Shown here: in pieces, positions 33,682 through 42,110 of the stretch
How the letters are laid out: the number at the start of each line of letters is the position of its first letter
How positions within the stretch are numbered: position 1 is the first letter of the stretch
Source: Bacteroides sp. 519
GTDB taxonomy: Bacteria; Bacteroidota; Bacteroidia; Bacteroidales; Bacteroidaceae
Direction of reading: 5' to 3'
Assembly: GCF_010500955.1 (NCBI RefSeq)
Contig: NZ_QVMJ01000001.1
Span: 310,001 to 374,000 of the forward strand
Length of the DNA: 64,000 nucleotides
The notes under the pieces: model-generated
Told to the model about the DNA's origin: nothing
Database searches by the model: none
What the model saw: the letters and a program-made list of their open reading frames with translations, nothing else
Made by a program: the position numbers and the translations under genes

Positions 33682-34009
33682 CGCGCACCTCCTTCTTTTT
33701 TGGTCGGCTGAACAAGCGACGGGAATTTTTGCGGTTTATCAGGTAGCGCGGGTGCTGACGTTTTGCCAGCATTTTCATTAATCCATACTCCCCGTATTTC
33801 GCATTCAGGTTGAAAGTCAGCCACACCAAAGCGGATGCAGCGATAACGCCGAAGCCGATGCAGACCCACTGGTCTACACCTGCCATATACATAATCACAA
33901 AGACTACGAATACAGCCAATAGACCGCCCGCAAAGATGAATAGATACTGACTTTTCAAACCCTTAAATTCCACGCTCTTGCCAATGCCTTTATTAATATT
34001 ATGCTCCAT
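33674..34009 (-). CDS. traF: Conjugal transfer protein TraF (DUF4133, VirB3-like)
   Basis: About 111 residues from ATG 34009 (MEHNINKGIGKSVEFKG, the family start); the start at 34084 would overlap traE and is not family-like. Two hydrophobic helices (about 24-45 and 48-66), basic C-terminus. VirB3-like, next to the VirB4-like TraG as usual. Confidence 0.88.
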   Translation of the reverse strand: MEHNINKGIGKSVEFKGLKSQYLFIFAGGLLAVFVVFVIMYMAGVDQWVCIGFGVIAASALVWLTFNLNAKYGEYGLMKMLAKRQHPRYLINRKNSRRLFSRPKKKEVRDA

Positions 34010-34020
34010 AGTTTGAGCGA

Positions 34021-34323
34021 TTAAAGGAAGAAGGAACGTAGGATGGTGGCGGCGACAATCAGGAAGATACACGCGCCGAACCAAGAGGCGGCGGTTTTCG
34101 ATGTATCGGGGTCGCCCGAACTGAACTTGTTATAAACTTTGATTCCGCCGATAAGACCTACTACTGCACCGATGGCGTATATCAATTTTGTGCCGGGATC
34201 GAAATATGATGTTACCATATTGGTAGCTTCGGTAATACCTCCGATACCGTTACCTTGTGCAAAGGCGGATGATACGGCAGCGAAAATGAAGGCTGCCGAC
34301 ATAAGAATTTTTTTCTTTGTCAT
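34021..34323 (-). CDS. traE: Conjugal transfer protein TraE (DUF4134, pilin-like)
   Basis: A 100-residue protein with a cleavable signal (to about AFAQG, residue 23) and two hydrophobic helices, matching DUF4134/TraE. It corresponds to the VirB2 pilin position. First gene after a motif copy. Confidence 0.9.
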   Translation of the reverse strand: MTKKKILMSAAFIFAAVSSAFAQGNGIGGITEATNMVTSYFDPGTKLIYAIGAVVGLIGGIKVYNKFSSGDPDTSKTAASWFGACIFLIVAATILRSFFL

Positions 34324-34390
34324 ACGATTTTTTGATTAATGGTACAGGGGGTGGAATAGTCCCCTGTACCGGAAATGAATAATTCTGTTT

Positions 34391-34409
34391 AACTTGATCT
34401 TTTAGTGGT
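34391..34409 (-). repeat. Dispersed tra/mob motif, copy c
   Basis: Read leftward: ACCACTAAAAGATCAAGTT, just after a hairpin (GGTTAGC / GCTGACC, 34411-34427 region). traE begins 68 bp further on. Confidence 0.7.
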
Positions 34410-34472
34410 GGTCAGCGTAGCTAACCGTAATCCCTTTCTTTCATTTTACTTTGTTTTTTACTGTTATACATC

Positions 34473-35213
34473 TTACGCAAAGCCGCGTACATTAAAATCT
34501 TTCGGTGCTTTCACCGTTGGTTCGTCCGTTTCTCCCGCCTCCCGTTTCTTTCGGTGGAAAGCAGAGAAGTAATCGTCCATAAGTGCGGACACCACTTTCT
34601 TTTTCGGCTCATCGCCCGCTACCTGATCGAACATTTCGGTCTTTCGTATCTCGACCAGTACCCGCCCGGCTTCTTCTTTTTCTTCGGTTGTTGCGACATC
34701 GGTAGTTTCTACCGTCCGCACCATACCCGCCAGATCGTCAAAGCCAAGTCCAAGTGCCATTGAAACCCCGGCAACCCCTTCGGTATCTTCGTCCTCTGTT
34801 TCTTCTTCGTCTATATCTTCCGTGTTATCTTCCGGCTCTAATTCGGGGGGTGTGTTCTCAATTACTAAATTGATTTCGTTTGAATTTTCGTCCATCATAT
34901 TTTCACCTGATACGACTGTTTCCGATTCAACCAAAGGGGGGGGTACCGGAGCATCTTTTTTGTTTTCGTCAGCAAATATAGGCTCATTTTCAATTCGTTT
35001 TTCATTATGAATCAGCGTGGTAGCTTCTGTCCGGGATTGTCTAAGGTCAAATTTGCTTTTGCCGATTATATCTTCTTTCGGGGTGGAGCGAAACGGATTG
35101 AAACCGGATTTTTTCGCTGCATTCTTTTTGCGTTTCTGCATCCGTTCCCGGAGCAGGTAAATAGCGACAACCAATGCGTACAATACGATGGCTGAAATAA
35201 TATATCGTTCCAT
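34473..35213 (-). CDS. Membrane-anchored acidic tra-operon protein (TraD-like position)
   Basis: A 246-residue protein with one N-terminal helix (about 3-20), a basic stretch, and a very acidic, low-complexity centre (EDNTEDIDEEETEDEDTE region) before a conserved C-terminal part (SALMDDYFSAFHRKKRE). It occupies the third place after ParA and DUF3408 genes, where TraC/TraD homologues sit. Bases 35017-35043 inside it match the intergenic motif at 36875-36901 at 26 of 27 positions. Confidence 0.7.
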   Translation of the reverse strand: MERYIISAIVLYALVVAIYLLRERMQKRKKNAAKKSGFNPFRSTPKEDIIGKSKFDLRQSRTEATTLIHNEKRIENEPIFADENKKDAPVPPPLVESETVVSGENMMDENSNEINLVIENTPPELEPEDNTEDIDEEETEDEDTEGVAGVSMALGLGFDDLAGMVRTVETTDVATTEEKEEAGRVLVEIRKTEMFDQVAGDEPKKKVVSALMDDYFSAFHRKKREAGETDEPTVKAPKDFNVRGFA

Positions 35214-35216
35214 AAC

Positions 35217-35693
35217 TTAAAATATATCTTCGGGGCGGCGTTTACGGTACAGTTCCGTAATATCGTCCTGATAAGTATTAAAATGATGTTCCAGTACATT
35301 ATCTATGTAGCTGAACAGCGATACTTCATTATATCCGATGTTCTGAACTATCCGCATAATTCTGTCGTGGAACTCCTTTCGGATATAGACTGCTTTCCCG
35401 CTACGGGTGGTAGTGGGAGCGGTACGGATAAAAAGAGCTTCGTAGTCCTCCGGTTGTGCCTTGCGCTTCCGTTTATTTTCCTCGCGGGATACTTCTTTTC
35501 CTTTCACTGTTTCGGGTTCAGCCACAGGAGGTATAATTTCCTCCTGTGGTGTTTCCTCTACTGTTTCCGGCTCGGAAGTAGAAGCCGATGCGGACGGGTC
35601 GTAAGGTTTCAGGTCTTTTTCCCGATAACTCGGCTTCGCACTATTAATCACTAAATCCGGGTTTATCCCGTTTGTATCTATCCTTTTAGCCAT
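35217..35693 (-). CDS. DUF3408 conjugal transfer protein (TraB-like)
   Basis: A 158-residue protein: disordered, charged N-terminal half and a C-terminal ribbon-helix-helix-like domain (SGKAVYIRKEFHDRIMRIVQNIGYNEVSLFSYIDNVLEHHF). The same domain occurs at 62057-62521. Probably DNA-binding and linked to ParA, 7 bp upstream. Confidence 0.85.
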   Translation of the reverse strand: MAKRIDTNGINPDLVINSAKPSYREKDLKPYDPSASASTSEPETVEETPQEEIIPPVAEPETVKGKEVSREENKRKRKAQPEDYEALFIRTAPTTTRSGKAVYIRKEFHDRIMRIVQNIGYNEVSLFSYIDNVLEHHFNTYQDDITELYRKRRPEDIF

Positions 35694-35700
35694 AGCCGTA

Positions 35701-36456
35701 TTACTTTAGGATTTCCAGTAATTCGTCTGACAGTTCTTCGATGTTACTGCCTTTGATAAGGCTTTTATCCACAGGGAAAAGAGTTGAACGGAACAACGGT
35801 CGGCGGCTTTCCGATTGTTCCCGGCGGAAACGCAGGCTATTCGGGATAAAGGTTTTCAAGGTGGTAAATTCCAGTTCTTTAATTACTCCCTCGTAAACTT
35901 CGTAGAGGTCAGACTTTTCCCTGCCATCGACCATATTCCATAGCAGATACATGGCTTTGATATTTGATTTTCCCGTACCCACTATATTATCCCTTACGGA
36001 AATCATATAGTTGAGGGTACTTTCCATTACAACCCGGTCGGCGGCAATCGGAGCAATGATATAATCCATATTGGCAAGGGCTATGATTAAGTCCTTGTTA
36101 TTGAGTGTTCCGGGCAAATCGAAGAAGATATAATCGAAATCCTCTTTTTCGCATAGTTCGTCCGCATCGTTCAAAGCCTCCTGTGGGTTGCTTTCCACGA
36201 TGGGATAGAATTTCTTGCCCTCTAACCGGGTAATTTGCTCATACGCCATACCCTTATAAAATTCATCCTCATCCACCATCTTAAAATCACGCTCGCGCAT
36301 TTCAAAAATGGAGTGCTGCGGGTAGTCGCAGTCGATTACCGCTACATTCTTTCCTTTCACATAGTGCAGATAGGAAGCTATCAGCACAGTAAGGGTTGTT
36401 TTTCCGGCTCCGCCCTTCTGGGTCGAGAATGCCACATAAATCGGTTCTTTTTTCAT
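35701..36456 (-). CDS. traA: ParA-family ATPase (TraA)
   Basis: A 251-residue P-loop ATPase of the ParA/MinD type with the deviant Walker A KGGAGKTT (residues 15-22), DCDYPQHS and the DLPGT box (about 118-122). First gene of the tra operon. In ICEs such proteins are thought to position DNA or the transfer machine. A homologue with very similar sequence is at 62529-63281. Confidence 0.92.
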   Translation of the reverse strand: MKKEPIYVAFSTQKGGAGKTTLTVLIASYLHYVKGKNVAVIDCDYPQHSIFEMRERDFKMVDEDEFYKGMAYEQITRLEGKKFYPIVESNPQEALNDADELCEKEDFDYIFFDLPGTLNNKDLIIALANMDYIIAPIAADRVVMESTLNYMISVRDNIVGTGKSNIKAMYLLWNMVDGREKSDLYEVYEGVIKELEFTTLKTFIPNSLRFRREQSESRRPLFRSTLFPVDKSLIKGSNIEELSDELLEILK

Positions 36457-36479
36457 GTTCTTAATTTTTTAATTATACA

Positions 36480-36700
36480 ATCAGTTGATTTTATGTTATT
36501 GCAAATGCGCTTATGCTTGCGTAGCTGTTTGCACATTCTGTTATTTATTTGCTCACACTCTCAATCAATTATTTATTCAGTTTTACATGATTGAGCATTT
36601 ATGTGTTTAAGCGTTTAAGCACTCATGCATTTATGCGTTTGAGCATTTATATGCTTGCATTCATAATCATTTATGCAGGACTGAATTTTGTTGTTTAAGA
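36480..36700. repeat. Degenerate iteron-like tract upstream of ParA
   Basis: Runs of imperfect repeats built on GCATTTATGC and GCGTTTAAGC words (densest about 36590-36665), directly upstream of traA and before the putative oriT. A tract of similar periodicity but different words lies at 63310-63560 before the second ParA gene. It may be a partition-type binding region for ParA and a DNA-binding partner. Open frames in it are low-complexity shadows. Confidence 0.45.
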
Positions 36701-36874
36701 ATATGTATGACCTGTCATTCGTGCGTTCATTTCTATTCTTATTCATGTGTCTGTTTTTATACATCTCCATGACTAAACACGACACTGAAAAATCAAAGTT
36801 TCAACTACTCAATTATTCAAATCCGAGGGCAAATAAACGCCTTCTTTTTCATACTTGAACTATATTTTCGAGGG

Positions 36875-36907
36875 GTGGTAGCTTCTGTCCGGGGTTGTCT
36901 ACACCTA
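36875..36907 (+). repeat. Dispersed GTCCGGGGTTGTCTA motif, intergenic copy
   Basis: GTGGTAGCTTCTGTCC followed by GGGGTTGTCTACACCTA in the traA-mobA gap. Related copies: 13941-13971, 35017-35043 and, inverted, 45479-45506. The position near a mob operon suggests a transfer or recombination role. Confidence 0.6.
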
Positions 36908-36936
36908 TTGATATACAGCGTGTTATTTAATCACCG

Positions 36937-37221
36937 TAACTTTGCAGCATGAAACGTTACGGGGTATTCATGCCGATTTTTAAGACAGGCTCGGCACTCA
37001 AAAATTGCCCGGCGAAGGGCAATCTTACATCCCGAAAAGTTCGGGACGAAAAGATGCCCCTTGCGGGCAAAACGTATTTGCATTTTGGCAAATAGCAAGA
37101 TGTGTTGATTGCAGCAAACTTCGTTTTTTGCAGCACCAACCTCTTGCTCTTCCAGAGGGGATTTTCCTCTCCGAAGTCGGGAAAAATTAAGCCGGCATGA
37201 GCCGTCCGTAGCGTTCATATA
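36937..37221 (+). other. Putative oriT and mob promoter region
   Basis: TAACTTTG (36937-36944) fits a -7 box; GTAACTTTGCAGCATGAAAC is shared exactly with the second element (63713 onward). Then come inverted repeats CCCGAA / TTCGGG (37031-37045) and ATTTGC (37076-37081) / GCAAAT (37088-37093), the latter followed by AGCAAG. The last dyad, its 6-bp loop and AGCAAG are preserved at 63807-63830 while the surrounding bases diverge, as expected for a relaxase recognition site. No gene is seen in this 785-bp gap. Confidence 0.55.
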
Positions 37222-37241
37222 ACCACTAAAAGATTAATGTT
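37222..37241 (+). repeat. Dispersed tra/mob motif, copy d
   Basis: ACCACTAAAAGATTAATGTT directly abuts the mobA ATG at 37242. Confidence 0.7.
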
Positions 37242-37673
37242 ATGAACGAAGAAAGAAGAGAACCCCGCAAACGGGGAAAGGGGGGCAGACCCCCGAAGAA
37301 CGACCCGGCAAAACATCGGCTGACGGTAAACCTGACGGACACCCAGCATGCCGGATTTCTTGCCATGTTCGAGCAGTCAGGCGTAAACTCACTGTCTGCT
37401 TTTATCTCCGCCCGCATCTTTGGCGATGAGTTCCGGATAGTAAAAACGGACGCATCGGCTGTCGAATTTACCGCAAAGCTGACCGCATTGCACAGCCAGT
37501 TTCGGAGCGTGGGCGTGAATTACAACCAAATTGTGAAGGAACTCCACAGCAATTTCGGAGAGAAAAAAGCGTTGGCGTTGCTCTATAAATTGGAGAAAGC
37601 GACCGTAGAACTGGCGGGAATCGGGCGCGAAGTAATGCTGCTATGCGAGCAGTTTAAGGCGAAATACCTCTAA
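37242..37673 (+). CDS. mobA: Relaxosome accessory protein MobA
   Basis: A 143-residue protein with a basic N-terminus and a ribbon-helix-helix region (KHRLTVNLTDTQHAGFLAMFEQSGVNSLSAFI), then a helical part with NYNQIVKELH, typical of relaxosome helper proteins (MobC family of plasmids; MobA in CTn nomenclature). It would bind oriT and assist MobB, encoded 3 bp downstream. Confidence 0.88.
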   Translation: MNEERREPRKRGKGGRPPKNDPAKHRLTVNLTDTQHAGFLAMFEQSGVNSLSAFISARIFGDEFRIVKTDASAVEFTAKLTALHSQFRSVGVNYNQIVKELHSNFGEKKALALLYKLEKATVELAGIGREVMLLCEQFKAKYL

Positions 37674-37676
37674 AAA

Positions 37677-38945
37677 ATGGTGGCGAAAATCTCTCACGGG
37701 AGCAATTTGTACGGCGCACTTTCCTACAATCAGGAGAAAGTGGACGAGGGTTTGGGTAAGGTTTTAAGTACAAATTTAATACTGGAACCTGCCGACGGAG
37801 TGTTCAGTATCGGAGCAAGTATGACTGATTTTGAACGTATGATGCCCGCACACATCACTACCAAAAATCCCGCAATCCATATTTCACTGAATCCACATCC
37901 TGACGATAAGCTGACCGATCAGCAACTATCGGACATCGGGCATGAATACATGGAACGCCTCGGTTACGGCAATCAGCCTTATATAATTTTTAAGCATGAG
38001 GACATCGACCGACAGCATATTCACATTGTCGGCTCACGGGTGCAGCCTAACGGCAGACCCGTTTCTGACAAAATGGAGAAACGGCGCAGTGCGGCTATTG
38101 TAGAAGATTTGGAACGGAAATACAATCTGATTCCCGCCAAAGGTCAGAAGCAAGGCGAGGCTTGGCAGCTTGCTCCGGTAAACGTTAGCCAGGGAAACTT
38201 AAAAAAACAGGTGGCAAACGTTATCAAGCCGCTTTCCGAAATGTACCGCTTCCAAACGCTCGGCGAGTATCGCGCCCTGCTCTCATTATATAATATAGGC
38301 GTGGAGGAAATCAAAGGGGAGAATAAGGGCAATCCTTACCGGGGATTGGTTTACTCGGCATTGGATAGCGAGGGCAACCGTGTCGGTAAGCCTTTGAAAT
38401 CTTCCCTGTTCGGCACGGCTTTGGGCTTTGATGGCTTGGAAACGAAGTTTGGCACATCGAAAGAAACAATCAAGGCGGACGGTGTTACAGCCCGCACCCG
38501 CGCGGTGGTTTCCGAAGCCTTGAATAGTACCCGCACCGAAAGTGAGTTCCGGGCGGCATTACAGAAGAAAGGTATCGACTTGGTATTTCGTCGCAATGAT
38601 GAAGGGCGCATATTCGGGGCTACATTTATCGATCATAACGAGCGGGCGGTATTGAACGGTTCGCGTCTGGGTAAGGAGTTTTCGGCAAATGTCCTTAACG
38701 AACGGTTCGCAGATGATTCGCCCCGCGAGGATCTGCAAACCCAACAGCCGAAGCAGTCCGATAATCTACGTCAGACTGATAAACTCGCCACAGACAAGCA
38801 ACCGCAAGCCGGACATTTTACGGTCGATGATGCAGCGGGCAGCCTGTTATCTGTCCTTACCCCCGAAACACAGGGGCAGGACAACAACCAGCCGACTATC
38901 AAGCGTAAGAAAAAGAAGAAGCGCAGATACGGCAGGCAGCTATAA
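37677..38945 (+). CDS. mobB: Relaxase MobB
   Basis: A 422-residue relaxase/mobilization nuclease. The metal-binding histidine box is seen as HEDIDRQHIHIVGSRV (about residues 106-121), and AIHISLNPHPDD is another conserved block. It nicks oriT and stays bound to the 5' end. The last 60 residues are Gln/Lys-rich and probably disordered. Confidence 0.93.
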   Translation: MVAKISHGSNLYGALSYNQEKVDEGLGKVLSTNLILEPADGVFSIGASMTDFERMMPAHITTKNPAIHISLNPHPDDKLTDQQLSDIGHEYMERLGYGNQPYIIFKHEDIDRQHIHIVGSRVQPNGRPVSDKMEKRRSAAIVEDLERKYNLIPAKGQKQGEAWQLAPVNVSQGNLKKQVANVIKPLSEMYRFQTLGEYRALLSLYNIGVEEIKGENKGNPYRGLVYSALDSEGNRVGKPLKSSLFGTALGFDGLETKFGTSKETIKADGVTARTRAVVSEALNSTRTESEFRAALQKKGIDLVFRRNDEGRIFGATFIDHNERAVLNGSRLGKEFSANVLNERFADDSPREDLQTQQPKQSDNLRQTDKLATDKQPQAGHFTVDDAAGSLLSVLTPETQGQDNNQPTIKRKKKKKRRYGRQL

Positions 38946-38979
38946 AATTTGAAGTAATAACAATTTAATTTTTACAATT

Positions 38980-40992
38980 ATGCAAAATGAAGATGATTTG
39001 AGGGGCTTGGCTAAAGTGATGGACTTTATGCGTGCGCTCTCTATTTTATTTGTAGTGATAAATGTGTATTGGTTCTGTTACGAGGCAATGCACGAGTGGG
39101 GAATCAATATCGGGGTAGTTGATAAAATTCTGATGAATTTTAACCGTACCGCCGGATTGTTTACCTCAATCCTGTGGACGAAAATCTTTGCCGTAGTGTT
39201 TCTTGCTTTGTCCTGTCTGGGAACAAAGGGCGTGAAAGAGGAAAAAATTACATGGACGAAAATCTATGTGTGCCTCGGTATCGGTTTCGTCCTGTTCTTT
39301 TTGAACTGGTGGCTATTGGCATTACCGTTACCCAAAGTAGCCAATGCCGGATTTTATATCTTTACCATTTCGGTAGGCTACATATTGCTCCTTATGGCGG
39401 GTACATGGATAAGCCGCCTGCTCAAAAACAATATGTTTGACGATGTTTTCAACACGGAAAACGAATCGTTCATGCAGGAAACGCGCCTTATGACTAATGA
39501 ATTTTCGGTCAATCTGCCTACGAAGTTTTGGTATAAAAAGAAAATGTGGAACGGATGGGCGAATGTACTTCTCCCGCAACGTGCCTGCATTTGTTTAGGA
39601 AGTCCGGGGTCAGGAAAATCATACGCAGTCATTAATCAATTTATAAAACAACAAATCGAAAAGGGGTTTGCAATGTATGTGTATGACTTCAAGTTTCCTG
39701 ACCTCTCCACCATTGCTTATAACCACCTGTTAAACAACCGCGAAGGTTACGAGAAAGTACCGACTTTCTATGTGATTAACTTCGATGATCCTTCCCGTTC
39801 GCACCGTTGTAATCCGATTAACCCTTCATTCATGAATGATATTTCGGATGCCTACGAATCGGCGTACACGATAATGCTCAACTTGAACCGGACGTGGGTA
39901 CAGAAGCAGGGCGACTTCTTCGTGGAATCGCCGATTATTCTTTTCGCTGCTATTATATGGTACTTGCGGATTTACGAGGATGGAAAGTATTGTACTTTTC
40001 CCCATGCCATCGAGTTTCTGAATAAAAGTTACGAAGATATTTTCCCGATTCTGACCTCTTATCCCGACCTTGAAAACTACCTTTCTCCCTTTATGGATGC
40101 GTGGAAATCTGGTGCTGCCGACCAGCTTCAGGGACAGATTGCGAGTGCGAAAATACCGCTCTCCCGAATGATTTCTCCACAGCTTTATTGGGTAATGTCG
40201 GGCGATGAATTTACGCTGGATATTAATAACCCGGACGACCCTAAAATGTTGGTGGTGGGTAATAATCCTGACCGCCAGAATATCTACGGGGCGGCATTGG
40301 GATTGTATAATTCCCGTATCGTGAAGCTGATTAATAAAAAAGGGCAACTTAAAAGTTCGGTTATCATTGACGAGTTGCCGACTATTTACTTTAAGGGATT
40401 AGATAACCTGATTGCTACCGCCCGGAGCAATAAGGTATGTGTGATGCTCGGTTTTCAGGACTTTTCGCAGCTAAAGCGTGACTACGGCGATAAGGAAGCC
40501 GCCGTAGTGATGAATACCGTAGGTAATATCTTTTCCGGTCAGGTGGTCGGTGATACGGCAAAACTACTGTCCGACCGCTTCGGGAAAGTGTTACAGAAAC
40601 GCCAGTCCATGACGATAAACCGCAACGATAAATCAACCTCCATTTCTACGCAAATGGATAGCCTTATACCAGCGTCTAAAATCTCCAATCTTACGCAGGG
40701 TATGTTTGTCGGGTCGGTAGCTGATAGCTACGACCAACAGATAAAACAAAAGATTTTTCATGCCGAAATAGTAGTAGATAACGAACGGGTTGCCGCTGAA
40801 ACAAAGGCTTACAAGAAAATTCCTGTTATCACCAATTTTGTAGATGAAAACGGCGTGGATCGCATGAAGGAAATGATTAAGGAGAATTACGACCGCATCA
40901 AAGCCGAAGCCAAACAGATTGTGGCTGATGAGTTGGAGCGCATTCGTAATGATGAGAATCTGCGGCATTTGTTACCGAAAGAGGAAGAATAA
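38980..40992 (+). CDS. mobC: Type IV coupling protein MobC (VirD4/TraG-like)
   Basis: A 670-residue coupling ATPase with about four N-terminal helices (12-150), Walker A LGSPGSGKSYAV (about 206-217) and Walker B SSVIIDELPTIYF (about 461-473). It brings the relaxase-DNA complex to the mating channel. It ends the mob operon; a terminator follows. Confidence 0.95.
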   Translation: MQNEDDLRGLAKVMDFMRALSILFVVINVYWFCYEAMHEWGINIGVVDKILMNFNRTAGLFTSILWTKIFAVVFLALSCLGTKGVKEEKITWTKIYVCLGIGFVLFFLNWWLLALPLPKVANAGFYIFTISVGYILLLMAGTWISRLLKNNMFDDVFNTENESFMQETRLMTNEFSVNLPTKFWYKKKMWNGWANVLLPQRACICLGSPGSGKSYAVINQFIKQQIEKGFAMYVYDFKFPDLSTIAYNHLLNNREGYEKVPTFYVINFDDPSRSHRCNPINPSFMNDISDAYESAYTIMLNLNRTWVQKQGDFFVESPIILFAAIIWYLRIYEDGKYCTFPHAIEFLNKSYEDIFPILTSYPDLENYLSPFMDAWKSGAADQLQGQIASAKIPLSRMISPQLYWVMSGDEFTLDINNPDDPKMLVVGNNPDRQNIYGAALGLYNSRIVKLINKKGQLKSSVIIDELPTIYFKGLDNLIATARSNKVCVMLGFQDFSQLKRDYGDKEAAVVMNTVGNIFSGQVVGDTAKLLSDRFGKVLQKRQSMTINRNDKSTSISTQMDSLIPASKISNLTQGMFVGSVADSYDQQIKQKIFHAEIVVDNERVAAETKAYKKIPVITNFVDENGVDRMKEMIKENYDRIKAEAKQIVADELERIRNDENLRHLLPKEEE

Positions 40993-41002
40993 AAGCAGTT
41001 AG

Positions 41003-41029
41003 AGCCACCCATTATCCAATAGGGTGGCT
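41003..41029. terminator. Terminator after mobC
   Basis: AGCCACCC and GGGTGGCT form an 8-bp stem with an 11-base loop, followed by TTTTA. It separates mobC from the convergent AlbA-HEPN gene. Confidence 0.8.
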
Positions 41030-41036
41030 TTTACTA

Positions 41037-42110
41037 TTAAATTATTGTGGATAAACTATATTTAGCAACTGCTGCTTTATCAATTTCATCAATAATCTGT
41101 GTTAGATATTCAATTTTATCTAAAATCTCATCAATAGAAATTTGGTGTTCCGAACCCGAAGAGAATGTTGGAAAGTACTTCAAAAATTTATCATCAACTA
41201 TCCCATTTCGGTGAGAATATAAATGTCTTATTTGTAAAATCCGTTCTATCTCGTCTTGCTTCGTGTTATCAATAACCTTTAAGTCTTTAATTTGCTTATT
41301 TTCTGCTATGAAGCCTTTCACACTTCCTTTTTGTAGTTTTCCTATTTTTTGCTTAGCCCAATACATGATGAAGTCTTGTAAATCTGAACAATTGAGTACC
41401 TCTTCAACTTTTACTGTTTGTTCAGATTTCAAGGTTTCGGGTTTTGCTAAGTATATTTCAAGCAAAATGTCTGACAAATAAGTCTCAAAATTATCGACAA
41501 TAGAAGAATATAAAATACGAGATAAAACTTTCCCTTCTTTACTATTTGTTGGCTTATTGGGATTTTCCGGATACAATAGAGGTTTCAAATCGTCAATAAT
41601 TTTCAATACACTTTGATAATGTTCTAACAATTTGGTTTTAGAATCTGTACTCGAAGTTTTAAGTGTATTAAAAGTTGTATCTATTGTCGAAATTCTGTTA
41701 TAACCACCCGGTTGAAATATATTTGTAGTGGGGTTAGATAAAACGATATTCGTATTTACCCTTTTAAATATTTTTCCTTCAACCGATACTGTAACATCTG
41801 ATTTCTCAACCCTAATAGCAAAGAGATTTTTTCCGTTATGTTCTACATAGCTATAATCTACAATTGGTTTAGGTGATAATAGATCAATTGCTTTATGCGT
41901 TATGGGTGTCGCTTTAAAATCCCCACTCAGACCTGATACTTTTATTCCTCCAATTTCGGAAACACCTAAAACAAGCATCCCCCCTTCGGCATTTGCAAAA
42001 GAACAGAGAATTTGTGCAATTGACTTAGAAGGCGGTAATACAGCTTTATATTCTAATGTCAAACTTTTAGGTTGACCTATAATTTTTGATACTTCTTCTT
42101 GTAGTGTCAT
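41037..42110 (-). CDS. AlbA_2/Schlafen-type domain fused to HEPN-like domain; candidate defence effector
   Basis: A 357-residue protein. Residues about 8-125 match the AlbA_2 (Schlafen-like) domain: LTLEYKAVLPPSKSIAQILCSFANAEGG and GGMLVLGVSE, with a divergent GKIFKRVNTN end. The C-terminal 170 residues are helical and carry RHLYSH (295-300), an RX4H motif with the following RNGIVDD characteristic of RiboL-PSP/MAE-type HEPN ribonucleases. Its ATG directly follows the stop of the GHKL ATPase gene (TAAATG), so both are one unit. RNA cleavage upon phage sensing is inference. Confidence 0.78.
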   Translation of the reverse strand: MTLQEEVSKIIGQPKSLTLEYKAVLPPSKSIAQILCSFANAEGGMLVLGVSEIGGIKVSGLSGDFKATPITHKAIDLLSPKPIVDYSYVEHNGKNLFAIRVEKSDVTVSVEGKIFKRVNTNIVLSNPTTNIFQPGGYNRISTIDTTFNTLKTSSTDSKTKLLEHYQSVLKIIDDLKPLLYPENPNKPTNSKEGKVLSRILYSSIVDNFETYLSDILLEIYLAKPETLKSEQTVKVEEVLNCSDLQDFIMYWAKQKIGKLQKGSVKGFIAENKQIKDLKVIDNTKQDEIERILQIRHLYSHRNGIVDDKFLKYFPTFSSGSEHQISIDEILDKIEYLTQIIDEIDKAAVAKYSLSTII

